A stretch of 64,000 nucleotides of DNA from Streptomyces ficellus. GTDB taxonomy: Bacteria > Actinomycetota > Actinomycetes > Streptomycetales > Streptomycetaceae. Below are positions 1 to 10,849 of the stretch, piece after piece. The DNA lies in the NCBI RefSeq assembly GCF_030406405.1, contig NZ_JAUEPL010000041.1, forward strand, positions 1 to 64,000, written 5' to 3'. The position numbers and the translations under genes are program-made. The stretch's first letter is position 1; each line of letters opens with the position of its first letter. Under the pieces are notes generated by a model that worked only from the letters and a program-made list of their open reading frames with translations, had not been told where the DNA came from and searched no databases.

Positions 1-1
1 G

Positions 2-316
2 CTGTCGCTGTTTCCGCTGGTGTGGACGGCGATCGCGGCGTCCGGCACCAACGGCCGGCTCGCGCGGACCCCACCGCCCTTCTGGTTCGGCGGGAACCTG
101 CCGAAGAACCTGGGGATCGCCTGGACCTCCGCGTCGCACCCCACGGACGACCCCGCCGGCGCCGCACCCGGCCCGGCCGGCGCCGAACCCCACCGGCCGG
201 ACGACCCCGCCGTCCCCAACGGCGCCACACCCCGCCCCACACACGACCCCGCCCACTCGGCTCACCCCGCCCACCCGGCTCACCCCGCCCCCCGCCCCCA
301 CGGCGGCCGGTCGTGA
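2..316 (+). pseudogene. Truncated MalG-type sugar ABC transporter permease fragment (5' end outside window)
   Basis: The frame open from base 2 encodes about 40 residues typical of the N-terminal part of a carbohydrate ABC permease (first transmembrane segment ending FPLVWT, then TPPPFWFGGNL and KNLGIAW). After about residue 45 the family similarity stops and a Pro/Ala/His-rich tail with AHP repeats follows to a TGA at 314-316. The remaining transmembrane segments and the EAA loop are missing, so a functional permease is unlikely. The TGA overlaps the GTG start of the next gene, so this frame is probably still translated and coupled to it. A 3' deletion is my inference; the upstream part is not visible. 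Confidence 0.5.
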
Positions 317-1200
317 GGGGGGTCGACGTCGCGCGGCTGGTAGCCGTCCGTGCGCGGCGGCCCGAGGCCGTCGCCGAGGCAGCCGCCCGGCGGCGGCGAC
401 GGCCGCTGCTGGGCGACTCCGGGCGGCTGATGATCGTCGCCGCCGACCACCCCGCCCGGGGCGCACTGGGCGTCGGTGACCGGCCGTTCGCCATGGCCAA
501 CCGCCTCGACCTGCTCGAACGGCTCTGCCTCGCCCTCTCCCGCCCCGGCGTCGACGGCGTCCTCGCCACCGCCGACATCCTCGACGACCTGCTCCTCCTC
601 GGCGCCCTGGAGGACAAGGTGGTCATGGGCTCCATGAACCGCGGCGGACTCGCCGGCGCCGCCTTCGAGCTGGACGACCGCTTCACCGGCCACCGCCCCG
701 AGGACCTCGCCCGCCTCGGCTTCGACGCCGGCAAGGTGCTGCTGCGCATCGACCCGGCCGACCCCGGCTCCCTCAGCACCCTCCACTCCGCCGCCCGCGC
801 CATAGACGCGATGGCCGAGCAGCGGCTCCCCGTCTTCGTGGAACCCTTCCTCTCCCGCCGCGACCCGGTGGACGGCCGGGTCCGCAACGACCTGAGCGCC
901 GACGCGGTGACCACGTCGCTCGCCATCGCCTCCGGGCTCGCCGGCACCTCCGCGTACACCTGGCTCAAAGTGCCCGTCACCGACGACCCCGACGACATGG
1001 CACGGGTGATGGAGACCACCACCCTGCCCGCGGTCCTGCTCGGCGGGGACGTCGGACCCGACCAGGACACGGCGTACGAGAAGTGGCGCAAAGCCCTGCG
1101 GCTGCCCACCGTCCAGGGCCTGGTGGCCGGCCGCTCGCTGCTCTACCCGGCCGACGGTGACGTGGCCGCCGCGGTCGACACGGCCGTCGGCCTGCTCTGA
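313..1200 (+). CDS. Cgl0159-family (beta/alpha)8 aldolase-like protein of inositol catabolism
   Basis: This 295-residue protein resembles the Cgl0159 family of TIM-barrel aldolases that sit in actinobacterial inositol clusters. They probably act at the IolJ-like step that cleaves 2-deoxy-5-keto-gluconate 6-phosphate. Visible features are the motif VAADHPARG near residue 45, EPFLSRRDP near 180 and a likely Schiff-base lysine in TWLKVPV (about residue 219). The GTG at 313 was chosen because it overlaps the upstream stop (GTGA) and removes an atypical Arg/Pro-rich extension. It lies 29 bases ahead of iolB on the same strand. The exact substrate is inferred from the neighbours. Confidence 0.75.
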   Translation: MRGVDVARLVAVRARRPEAVAEAAARRRRRPLLGDSGRLMIVAADHPARGALGVGDRPFAMANRLDLLERLCLALSRPGVDGVLATADILDDLLLLGALEDKVVMGSMNRGGLAGAAFELDDRFTGHRPEDLARLGFDAGKVLLRIDPADPGSLSTLHSAARAIDAMAEQRLPVFVEPFLSRRDPVDGRVRNDLSADAVTTSLAIASGLAGTSAYTWLKVPVTDDPDDMARVMETTTLPAVLLGGDVGPDQDTAYEKWRKALRLPTVQGLVAGRSLLYPADGDVAAAVDTAVGLL

Positions 1201-1229
1201 GGCCGTTTCCGACAGGGTACGGAGAGATC

Positions 1230-2042
1230 ATGAACCCGCAGCTGCACCTACCGCGCGGTGAGGCGGCCCACGGGCCCTACGCCGTGCACATCGATCCCCG
1301 GCGCGCCGGCTGGGGTTACTCCTCCTTGCGCGTCCTCGACCTCGCCCCCGGCGCGTCCCACCCCTTCGCCACCGGCGACAGCGAGTGGATCGTGCTTCCC
1401 CTCACCGGCGGTTGTACGGTGCGGGTGGACGGCGAGGCGATGCAACTGCTCGGCCGGGAAAGCGTGTTCGGCGGCGTCACGGACTTCGCGTACGTACCGC
1501 GTGACGCCCACGCCCAGATCGCCTCCGGCGCGGGGGGCCGCTTCGCCCTGGCAGGAGCGAGGTGCGAGCGACGACTCCCCGCTCGCTACGGCCCCGCGCC
1601 GGAGGTTCCGGTCGAAGCGCGCGGCAGCGGGACGTGCGCCCGCGAGGTGCGCAACTTCGCCGCCGCCGACGCCTTCGACTGCGACCGGCTCATCGCCGTC
1701 GAGGTCATCACCCCCGGCGGCAACTGGTCCTCCTACCCGCCCCACAAACACGACGAGCACCTGCCCGGCCAGGAGGCGGAACTCGAAGAGATCTACTACT
1801 TCGAGATCGAGCGCGACGGGCTCGGCTACCACCGGGTGTCACCCTCCCGCCCCGGCGGTGCGGACGTCCTCGCCGAGGTCCGCGGCGGCGACGCCGTGCT
1901 CGTACCGGACGGCTGGCACGGCCCGTCCATCGCCGCGCCCGGCCACACCATGTACTACCTCAACGTCATGGCCGGACCCGGCGACGAACGGGAGTGGAAG
2001 ATCCGCTTCCACCCCGACCACCGCACGGAGGGATACCGATGA
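1230..2042 (+). CDS. iolB: 5-deoxy-glucuronate isomerase
   Basis: IolB converts 5-deoxy-glucuronate to 2-deoxy-5-keto-gluconate in the myo-inositol pathway, in the cytoplasm. The protein has 270 residues, the usual length. It shows the bicupin pattern with the metal-binding stretch YPPHKHDE followed by EEIYYFEI (about residues 168-195), and a C-terminal VPDGWHGP cupin motif. A GGAGAG ribosome site precedes the ATG. Its TGA overlaps the ATG of iolD (ATGA), which indicates translational coupling inside one operon. Confidence 0.93.
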   Translation: MNPQLHLPRGEAAHGPYAVHIDPRRAGWGYSSLRVLDLAPGASHPFATGDSEWIVLPLTGGCTVRVDGEAMQLLGRESVFGGVTDFAYVPRDAHAQIASGAGGRFALAGARCERRLPARYGPAPEVPVEARGSGTCAREVRNFAAADAFDCDRLIAVEVITPGGNWSSYPPHKHDEHLPGQEAELEEIYYFEIERDGLGYHRVSPSRPGGADVLAEVRGGDAVLVPDGWHGPSIAAPGHTMYYLNVMAGPGDEREWKIRFHPDHRTEGYR

Positions 2043-3913
2043 GCACGCGCCGACTCACCACCGCCCAGGCGCTCGTCGCCTTCCTGGCCCGCCAGTACAC
2101 CGAACGCGACGGGCAGCGCCACCGGATCGTCAACGCCACCTGGGGCATCTTCGGCCACGGCAATGTGGCGGGCATCGGCCAGGCCCTCGTCGAGTACGGG
2201 GACGAGATGTCCTACCTCCAGGGCCGCAACGAACAGGCCATGGTCCACGCGGCGGTCGGCTACGCCCGCCAGTCCAACCGGCTGTCCACCCACGCGGTCA
2301 CCACCTCCATCGGCCCCGGCGCCACCAACCTCGTCACCGGCGCCGCCCTCGCCACCATCAACCGCCTCCCGGTGCTGCTGCTGCCCGGCGACACCTTCGC
2401 CACCCGCCCCGCCGACCCGGTCCTCCAGCAGCTCGAAGTCCCGTACGCGGGTGACGTGTCCGTCAACGACACGCTGCGGCCCGTGTCCGTGTACTTCGAC
2501 CGGATCACCCGTCCCGAGGCCCTCATCCCCGCCGAGCTCCAGGCCATGCGCGTCCTCGCCGACCCGGCCGCGACCGGGGCGGTGACCCTCGCGCTGCCGC
2601 AGGACGTGCAGGCGGAAGGGTTCGACTGGCCGGAGGAGTTCTTCGCGGAGCGGGTCTGGCACGTGCGCCGCCCGCAGCCCGATCCGTACGAGCTCCACGC
2701 GGCGGTACGGGCGGTACGCGAAGCCCGCAGGCCACTGATCGTCGCGGGCGGCGGCGTCCACCACAGCGAGGCCGAAGCCGCGCTGAGGGCGCTCGCCGAC
2801 GCCACCGGCATCCCGGTGGCGTCCACCCAGGCCGGCAAGGGCTCACTGCGCCACGACCACCCGGCGGACGTCGGCGGCATCGGCCACACCGGCACCGCCA
2901 CCGCCGACCACCTGGCCCGCACCGCCGACCTGGTCATCGGCGTCGGCACCCGCTACTCGGACTTCACCACCGCGTCCTCCACCCTCTTCGCCCACCCCGG
3001 CGTCCGCTTCGTGAACCTCAACATCACCGGCTTCGACGCCCACAAGCTGGCCGCGCTGCCGCTGGTCGCCGACGCCCGCGCCGCCCTCGAAGCGCTCACC
3101 GGGCACCTGGCGGGCCACCGCGTCGACCCGGCGTACGAGAGCGAGTACGCGGAGCGCAAGACAGCCTGGGAGGCGCGCGTCACCGCCGCGTACACGGCGC
3201 ACAGCGACGACGCGCGCCCCACCCAGCCGCAGGTCCTCGGCGCACTCGACACCCTGATCGGCGGCGACGACATCCTGATCAACGCCGCCGGCTCGCTCCC
3301 GGGCGACCTGCACAAGCTCTGGCGGGCCCGCTCCCGGGACCAGTACCACGTCGAGTACGGGTACTCCTGCATGGGCTACGAGATCCCCGCCGCCATCGGC
3401 GTGGCCCTCGCCGCGCCCGGCCGCCCCGTGTGGGCCCTCGTCGGCGACGGGACGTACCTGATGAATCCCACCGAAATCGTCACCGCGGTCCAGGAGCGCG
3501 TCCCCATCAAGGTCGTCATCCTCCAGAACCACGGCTACGCCTCGATCGGCGGCCTCTCGGAATCCGTGGGCGCCGAGCGGTACGGCACCGCCTACCGCTA
3601 CCGCGCGCCCGACACCACGTACACCGGCGATCCGCTCCCCGTGGACCTCGCCGCCAACGCCGCCTCGCTCGGCATGCGCGTCCTGCGCGCCCGCACCGTG
3701 CGTGACCTGCGAGAAGCCCTCGCCGAAGCGCGGGCGTCGACCGTGCCCACATGTGTCTACGTGGAGACGGAAACGGCAGACACAGTGTCGGGCGCGCCCC
3801 CCGCCGAGGCATGGTGGGATGTGCCCGTGGCCGAGACCGCGACCCGCGCGTCGGCGGTCAAGGCCCGGGAGGAGTACGACCGGCAACGCGCAGCCCGGCG
3901 CCGCCACCTGTAG
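2039..3913 (+). CDS. iolD: 3D-(3,5/4)-trihydroxycyclohexane-1,2-dione acylhydrolase
   Basis: IolD is the thiamine-diphosphate enzyme that opens the ring of the inositol-derived diketone to give 5-deoxy-glucuronate. The 624-residue protein has the three domains of the TPP family. The cofactor-activating glutamate is in GRNEQAM (about residue 65). The central domain carries GVGTRYSDF, and the TPP/Mg motif VGDGTYLMNPTE starts near residue 468. The start overlaps the iolB stop by four bases. It is followed after 25 bases by mmsA with an AAGAGGAG ribosome site. Confidence 0.93.
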   Translation: MSTRRLTTAQALVAFLARQYTERDGQRHRIVNATWGIFGHGNVAGIGQALVEYGDEMSYLQGRNEQAMVHAAVGYARQSNRLSTHAVTTSIGPGATNLVTGAALATINRLPVLLLPGDTFATRPADPVLQQLEVPYAGDVSVNDTLRPVSVYFDRITRPEALIPAELQAMRVLADPAATGAVTLALPQDVQAEGFDWPEEFFAERVWHVRRPQPDPYELHAAVRAVREARRPLIVAGGGVHHSEAEAALRALADATGIPVASTQAGKGSLRHDHPADVGGIGHTGTATADHLARTADLVIGVGTRYSDFTTASSTLFAHPGVRFVNLNITGFDAHKLAALPLVADARAALEALTGHLAGHRVDPAYESEYAERKTAWEARVTAAYTAHSDDARPTQPQVLGALDTLIGGDDILINAAGSLPGDLHKLWRARSRDQYHVEYGYSCMGYEIPAAIGVALAAPGRPVWALVGDGTYLMNPTEIVTAVQERVPIKVVILQNHGYASIGGLSESVGAERYGTAYRYRAPDTTYTGDPLPVDLAANAASLGMRVLRARTVRDLREALAEARASTVPTCVYVETETADTVSGAPPAEAWWDVPVAETATRASAVKAREEYDRQRAARRRHL

Positions 3914-3938
3914 AGGTCTGAAGAGGAGTACGTACGTC

Positions 3939-5450
<1,512 letters not shown>

Positions 5451-5505
5451 CCCGGCACTGACGACACTGATACGGCACTGACACGGCACAGGGCAGGGGA
5501 AGGGG

Positions 5506-5540
5506 AAGGGCGGGTGACCCGTGGGGAGCCACCCGCCCTT
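5506..5540 (+). terminator. Intrinsic terminator after the iol operon
   Basis: A perfect 10-bp stem (aagggcgggt, paired with acccgccctt) encloses a 15-base loop and is followed by a short T run. It lies between the converging mmsA and subtilase genes and may serve both. Confidence 0.75.
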
Positions 5541-5584
5541 TGCGCGATCCGCGACGTCGACGTCGACGTCGTCATCCACAACTC

Positions 5585-6763
5585 CTAGAACAGCGAGTAC
5601 AGCAGCTTGTTCGGGGAGCCGATCAGGGCGTTCTGGACCTTGCCGCTCGTCGCGTTGGCGACCAGGGCGTCACGCACCTGCGCCGGGGAGGCGGTCGGGT
5701 GCTTGGACAGATGGAGCGCCGCCGCTCCCGCCGCGTGCGGAGCCGCCATCGACGTACCGGAGATGGTGTGGGTCGCCGTGTCGCCGGTCCGCCAGGCGGA
5801 GGTGATGCCGACGCCCGGGGCGAACAGGTCCAGGCAGGTGCCGTAGTTGGAGAACGAGGCGCGCTTGTCCGCCTTGTCCGTCGCGCCGACCGTGATCGCC
5901 TCGGGGACGCGGGCGGGGGAGGTGTTGCACGCGTTCTCCGGCAGCCCGAGGATGTTGCCGTTGCCCGCCGCGATGGCGTACGAGACGCCCGACGCGATGG
6001 AGCGCTTGACCGCGTTGTCGAGGGTCGTACTCGCGCCGCCGCCCAGACTCATGTTGGCGACCGCCGGCTTCACGGCGTTCGCCGTCACCCAGTCCACGCC
6101 CGCGATGACCCCGGCCGTCGTACCGGAGCCGTTGCAGTCCAGGACGCGGACGGCGACGAGCTTGGCGGCCTTGGCGACACCGTAGGTCCTGCCGCCGACC
6201 GTGCCCGCGACGTGCGTGCCGTGGCCCTGGCAGTCCTGGCCGTTCTGGCCACCGCCGACGGTGTCCGTGCCGACCACCGCGCGGCCGCCGAACTCGCCGT
6301 GCGAGGTGCGGATGCCGGTGTCGATGATGTACGCGTGCACGTTCGCCGCGGAGGTGGTGTAGGTGTACGTCGTCGACAGCGGCAGGTTCCGCTGGTCGAC
6401 CCGGTCCAGGCCCCAGGTGGCGTCGGTCTGCGTGGCGTTGAGGCGGACGGTCGCGTTCTGCTCGACGTAGGCGACCCTCGGGTCGGTGGCGAGCGCGGCG
6501 GCCCTCGCCTTCGGCATCGTGGTCGAGAAGCCCTTGAGGGCGCTGCGGAATACGAGGTCGGGCGTGGCGCCGAGGTCGGCGGCGCGCGTCGAGCCGTCCT
6601 TGAGGACGACGATCCAGCTGTTGGCGACGGCGGCGTCCGCCGGGGCGAGACGGAGATCGCCGAGGGGCGCGCTCTGTGCCGTGGGGGAGGCGGCGAACTG
6701 GAGGCCGGCCGCGAGGCCGACCACGGATATCAGCGCGCCGATGCGACGGGATGCGGCTCTCAT
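5585..6763 (-). CDS. Secreted S8 family subtilisin-like serine protease
   Basis: A 392-residue proteinase K/subtilisin-type peptidase. It has a twin-Arg-free Sec signal (about residues 1-31), then an inhibitor I9-type propeptide (SWIVVLKDG to about 105) and the mature catalytic domain. The triad is visible: Asp in IIDTG (about 148), His in GHGTHVAG (about 181) and Ser in GTSMAAPH (about 337), with the oxyanion Asn in AAGNGN. Several cysteines suggest disulfides as in proteinase K. It converges on mmsA across a terminator. A role in extracellular protein turnover is inferred from the family. Confidence 0.93.
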   Translation of the reverse strand: MRAASRRIGALISVVGLAAGLQFAASPTAQSAPLGDLRLAPADAAVANSWIVVLKDGSTRAADLGATPDLVFRSALKGFSTTMPKARAAALATDPRVAYVEQNATVRLNATQTDATWGLDRVDQRNLPLSTTYTYTTSAANVHAYIIDTGIRTSHGEFGGRAVVGTDTVGGGQNGQDCQGHGTHVAGTVGGRTYGVAKAAKLVAVRVLDCNGSGTTAGVIAGVDWVTANAVKPAVANMSLGGGASTTLDNAVKRSIASGVSYAIAAGNGNILGLPENACNTSPARVPEAITVGATDKADKRASFSNYGTCLDLFAPGVGITSAWRTGDTATHTISGTSMAAPHAAGAAALHLSKHPTASPAQVRDALVANATSGKVQNALIGSPNKLLYSLF

Positions 6764-7054
6764 CTCGGGGCACCTGCTCTTTCATGGTCCGGAGGGGGCC
6801 TCCACAGCGTCCCGTCCAGTCATGTACAGCACAAGATGATTACCGCGCTTCGTCGCCGAACCCCCACGTGAGCATGGCGAATTCTCCATCGTCGCCGGCA
6901 CCGGCCGAGCGATACGTCGCCAATGCCGGACCGTTGCCGGTGTCCACCCCGACGGATGGTGTACGGCGACGGTAGTGCGTACGCCTCAGGACGGCCCCCG
7001 AGTTCCGCCGTACGGCAGCCCGGCCGTGGCCGCACTCCGCTTAGGGTGCTAAGC

Positions 7055-9943
7055 ATGCAGATCCGAATTCCCCGCCTTCCTCGGCGCGGGCTTTCCCGAC
7101 GCGAGCTTCCCCGGCGCGGGGTGGCCGCTTCCGCCACCGCCCTGGCGCTGCTTGCGGGCGCCGGCACCTGGACGGCCGTCGCGTCGGACGGCGAGCCCGC
7201 CGTGCACCGGGAGGACACGGTGATGGAGATGCCGGGAGCGAGGATCGACACGTCGTTCTTCACCTCCGGCACCGATGACGTCCGCCGGCCGGCCGTGCTG
7301 CTCGGGCACGGATTCGGCGGCAGCAAGCACGATGTGAAGGCCCAGGCCGAGAAGCTGGCACGGGACGGGTACGCCGTGCTGACCTGGTCCGCGCGCGGCT
7401 TCGGCGCCTCGACGGGACGGATCGGGATCAACGACCCCGACTTCGAGGTCAAGGACGTGTCACGGCTGATCGACTGGCTGGCCCGGCGCCCCGAGGTCCG
7501 GCTGGACCGGGCGGGCGACCCGAGGGTGGGCATGTCGGGCGCGTCGTACGGCGGGGCGATCGCGCTGCTGGTGGCCGGGTACGACAAGCGGGTGGACGCG
7601 ATCGCCCCGGCGATCACGTACTGGAACCTGGCGGACGCGCTGTTCCCGGACGGGGTCTTCAAGAAACTGTGGGCGGGGATCTTCTTCACGACGGGCACGG
7701 CGGCGTCGTCGCCCCAGCCGCGGACCCCGCCCCGGCCCGACCAGCGCCCGACCCAGGCCCCGGGCCAGGGCGAGGCCCCAGCGGGCGCGGGTGCGGGAGG
7801 GGGCGCGGCTCCGGGTGCCGGTGCGGCGGAGGCCACACCCGCGCCGGGCGCGGCGGGTGCCGCGCAGCGGGAACCCTCGGCCGGGTCCGCCGCGGCCGCG
7901 CGTTCCGCCGCCGGTGTGGGCGCCGCGGCCTGCGGGCGGTTCCAGGAGGTGCTGTGCGCGATGTACGAGCGGGTCGCCGTCGCCGGGAAGCCCGACGCCG
8001 CCGCCCGTGCGCTGCTCGAAGCGCGCAGCCCGTCCGCCGTGGGTGACCGCGTCAAGGTGCCCGCGCTGATCGTGCAGGGCCAGTCCGACTCGCTCTTCCC
8101 GCTCTCCCACGCCGATGCCATGGCCAAGGCCATCCGCGCCAACGGCGCCCCCGTCGCGGTCGACTGGATCGCCGGCGGGCACGACGGCGGCGACCGCGAG
8201 ACAGCCCGCGTCGAGGCGCGGATCGGCGCCTGGTTCGACCGGTACCTCAAGGGGGACACCGACACCGACACCGGGCCCGCCTTCCGGGTCAGCCGCGCCG
8301 GCGGCGTCGACTCGACGGACGGACAGGCCCAGCTGCGCGGCGCGACCGGGGACCGCTACCCCGGTCTGCGCGGCGGCGGCCGCACCCTCGCGCTCACCGG
8401 CCCGCAGCAGACGTTCCGCAACCCCGCCGGGGCCACCCCGCCCGCCATCTCCGCCGTCCCGGGCGTCGGCGGAGGGCTGTCCCAGCTGTCCTCACTCGGC
8501 GTCGGCCTGTCGCTGGACTTCCCCGGCCAGCACGCGCGGTTCGAGTCGGCGCCCCTCCCCGAGACGCTGCGCATCACCGGCTCGCCGGCCGTCCGCGTCA
8601 AGGTCACCTCCGACAGCGGCGAGGCGGTCCTCTTCGGCAAGGTGTACGACGTCGGGCCGGACGGGCGGCAACAGGTGCTGCCCGCCCAGCTCGTCGCGCC
8701 CGTCCGCGTCGAGGACGCGCGGGGCGGCAAGGACGTGGACCTCACCCTGCCCGCCATCGACCACGAGGTCGAGGCCGGTCACCGGCTCCGCCTCGTCCTC
8801 GCCGCCACCGACCTCGGCTACGCCTCCCCGGTGGCCCCGGCGACGTACACCGTCAGCGCGACCGGCGGCCTGTCCGTACCGACCGCGCCCGCCGTGCGCA
8901 CCCAGACCGCCGGCCTTCCGTGGTGGGTGTGGGGCCTCCCGGCCGCCGGCGCCCTGATCGCCGCCGCGCTGCTGCTGACCGCCCGCCGCCGCACCGCCGC
9001 GCCCGCGCCCGACTCGCAGCTCGCCGAGGTGCCGCTCACCATCAGCGGCCTGACCAAGCGGTACGCCAAGTCCGCCGGCAGGTACGCCGTCCAGGACCTG
9101 TCCTTCCGTGTCGAGAAGGGCCAGGTTCTCGGGCTCCTCGGCCCGAACGGCGCCGGAAAGACCACCACCCTGCGCATGCTGATGGGCCTGATCACCCCCG
9201 ACGAGGGGGAGATCCGGGTCTTCGGGCACGCCATCCGGCCGGGCGCGCCGGTGCTGTCCCGCGTGGGCGCGTTCGTGGAGGGCGCGGGCTTCCTGCCGCA
9301 CCTGTCCGGACGCGAGAACCTGGAGCTGTACTGGCGGGCCACCGGCCGCCCCGCCGAGGACGCCCACATGGACGAGGCCCTGGAGATCGCCGGTCTCGGC
9401 GACGCGCTGGCACGTGCCGTGCGGACGTACTCCCAAGGCATGCGGCAGCGGCTCGCCATCGCCCAGGCCATGCTGGGTCTGCCGGACCTCCTCATCCTCG
9501 ACGAACCGACCAACGGACTGGACCCGCCGCAGATCCGTGAGATGCGGGACGTGATGATCCGGTACGCGGCCGGGGGCCGGACCGTCATCGTCTCCTCCCA
9601 CCTCCTCTCCGAGGTCGAGCAGTCCTGCACGCACCTGGTGGTCATGGACCGCGGCCGGCTCGTCCAGGCGGGCCCGGTCGCGGAGATCACCGGCTCGGGC
9701 GACACACTGCTCGTCACCACGGACGGCGAGGTGCCGGAGCCGCTGGTCGGGAAGGTCGTCGCCCTGCCCGGCGTCGGCTCCGCGACGCGCACGGAAGGCG
9801 GCCTGCTGGTACGGCTGGACGGCATGAGCGCCACCACCCTGATCGCCGAACTCGTCCGTCTGGACGTGCCGTTGACCGGGGTGGGCCCGCACCGCCGCCT
9901 GGAGGACGCGTTCCTCACCCTGATCGGAGGAGGAACCGCATGA
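7055..9943 (+). CDS. Membrane-anchored S15-like alpha/beta hydrolase fused to an ABC transporter ATPase
   Basis: This 962-residue protein joins parts that are normally separate. First come an Arg-rich N-terminus and a signal-anchor (about 22-42). Next is an alpha/beta hydrolase with oxyanion GHGFGG, nucleophile GMSGASYGG (Ser near 160), Asp in QGQSDSLF (near 344) and His in GGHDGGD (near 375). An X-Pro-dipeptidase-type C-terminal beta domain follows, then one transmembrane segment (about 622-645) and an ABC ATPase domain with Walker A GPNGAGKT (near 697), signature YSQGM and LILDEPTNGLD. An Ala/Pro/Gly-rich insert interrupts the hydrolase at about 210-290. The layout predicts an exported hydrolase with a cytoplasmic ATPase. 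The gene overlaps its permease by ATGA. Start chosen at ATG 7055 because a TAGGGT hexamer lies 8 bases upstream, suggesting a nearly leaderless mRNA. Confidence 0.85.
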   Translation: MQIRIPRLPRRGLSRRELPRRGVAASATALALLAGAGTWTAVASDGEPAVHREDTVMEMPGARIDTSFFTSGTDDVRRPAVLLGHGFGGSKHDVKAQAEKLARDGYAVLTWSARGFGASTGRIGINDPDFEVKDVSRLIDWLARRPEVRLDRAGDPRVGMSGASYGGAIALLVAGYDKRVDAIAPAITYWNLADALFPDGVFKKLWAGIFFTTGTAASSPQPRTPPRPDQRPTQAPGQGEAPAGAGAGGGAAPGAGAAEATPAPGAAGAAQREPSAGSAAAARSAAGVGAAACGRFQEVLCAMYERVAVAGKPDAAARALLEARSPSAVGDRVKVPALIVQGQSDSLFPLSHADAMAKAIRANGAPVAVDWIAGGHDGGDRETARVEARIGAWFDRYLKGDTDTDTGPAFRVSRAGGVDSTDGQAQLRGATGDRYPGLRGGGRTLALTGPQQTFRNPAGATPPAISAVPGVGGGLSQLSSLGVGLSLDFPGQHARFESAPLPETLRITGSPAVRVKVTSDSGEAVLFGKVYDVGPDGRQQVLPAQLVAPVRVEDARGGKDVDLTLPAIDHEVEAGHRLRLVLAATDLGYASPVAPATYTVSATGGLSVPTAPAVRTQTAGLPWWVWGLPAAGALIAAALLLTARRRTAAPAPDSQLAEVPLTISGLTKRYAKSAGRYAVQDLSFRVEKGQVLGLLGPNGAGKTTTLRMLMGLITPDEGEIRVFGHAIRPGAPVLSRVGAFVEGAGFLPHLSGRENLELYWRATGRPAEDAHMDEALEIAGLGDALARAVRTYSQGMRQRLAIAQAMLGLPDLLILDEPTNGLDPPQIREMRDVMIRYAAGGRTVIVSSHLLSEVEQSCTHLVVMDRGRLVQAGPVAEITGSGDTLLVTTDGEVPEPLVGKVVALPGVGSATRTEGGLLVRLDGMSATTLIAELVRLDVPLTGVGPHRRLEDAFLTLIGGGTA

Positions 9944-10797
9944 CCAGCACCGTCAGCGTGGCGCACGGCTACCGTCCCGGACACACCCTGCCGTTGCGCG
10001 TCGAAGCCGTACGCCAGCTCAAGCGCCGCCGGACGCTCGTCATGGGCGCGATCCTGGCCGCCCTGCCGTTCGTGCTGATCACCGCCTTCGCGATCGGCGG
10101 CACCCCGGACGGGCGGGACAACGACCGGATCACCCTGATGGACACCGCCACCGCGTCGGGCGCCAACTTCGCCGCGACGTGCCTGTTCGTCTCGGCCGGC
10201 TTTCTGCTGGTGGTGCCGGTGGCGCTGTTCTGCGGCGACACGGTGGCGTCGGAGGCCAGTTGGTCCTCCCTGCGCTATCTGCTGGCCGCGCCCGTGCCGC
10301 GCGCCCGGCTGCTGTGGTCGAAGCTGGCCGTGGCGCTCGGGTTCAGCGCGGCCGCGATGCTGCTGCTGCCGCTGGTGGCGCTGGCGGTGGGCACCGCGGC
10401 GTACGGGTGGGGGCCGCTGGAGCTGCCCACGGGCGGTTCCCTGGCCACGGGCGACACGGTGCCCCGGCTCGCGCTGGTGGTCGCGTTCATCTTCGTCTCG
10501 CAGTTGGTCACGGCGGGCCTCGCCTTCTGGCTGTCGACCAAGACCGACGCACCGCTCGGCGCGGTCGGCGGCGCGATGGGCCTGACGATCATCGGCAATG
10601 TGCTGGACGCGGTCACGGCACTCGGCGACTGGCGGGAGTTCCTGCCCGCGCACTGGCAGTTCGCCTGGGCCGACGCCCTCCAGCCGCAGCTGGAATGGGG
10701 CGGCATGGTGAAGGGCGCGGCGGTGTCGGTGACCTACGCCCTGGTCCTGTTCGCCCTGGCCTTCCGGGGTTTCGCCCGCAAGGACATCGTGTCCTAG
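9940..10797 (+). CDS. ABC-2 type transporter permease
   Basis: A 285-residue integral membrane protein with about six hydrophobic segments, starting with TLVMGAILAALPFVLITAF, and the ABC-2 type feature VASEASWSSLRYLLAAPVPRARLL after the second segment. Its ATG overlaps the stop of the hydrolase-ATPase fusion, so the two proteins almost certainly form one exporter, with the fused ATPase domain as engine. The substrate is unknown; drug or peptide export linked to the external hydrolase is a guess. Confidence 0.85.
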   Translation: MTSTVSVAHGYRPGHTLPLRVEAVRQLKRRRTLVMGAILAALPFVLITAFAIGGTPDGRDNDRITLMDTATASGANFAATCLFVSAGFLLVVPVALFCGDTVASEASWSSLRYLLAAPVPRARLLWSKLAVALGFSAAAMLLLPLVALAVGTAAYGWGPLELPTGGSLATGDTVPRLALVVAFIFVSQLVTAGLAFWLSTKTDAPLGAVGGAMGLTIIGNVLDAVTALGDWREFLPAHWQFAWADALQPQLEWGGMVKGAAVSVTYALVLFALAFRGFARKDIVS

Positions 10798-10849
10798 CCG
10801 GTCGCGCCGTGGCGGTCATGTCCGGCCGGCCGCGCGGTGGACGGGCCGC

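Noticed and set aside
280..786. Long open frames on the strand opposite the inositol genes (and similarly across the whole window)
   Set aside because: High GC makes antisense frames stay open; they lack ribosome sites, family motifs and the expected codon third-position bias.
3702..3938. N-terminal extension of mmsA by 79 residues
   Set aside because: It overlaps iolD, is Arg/Pro-rich and unrelated to the dehydrogenase family; ATG 3939 has a strong ribosome site.
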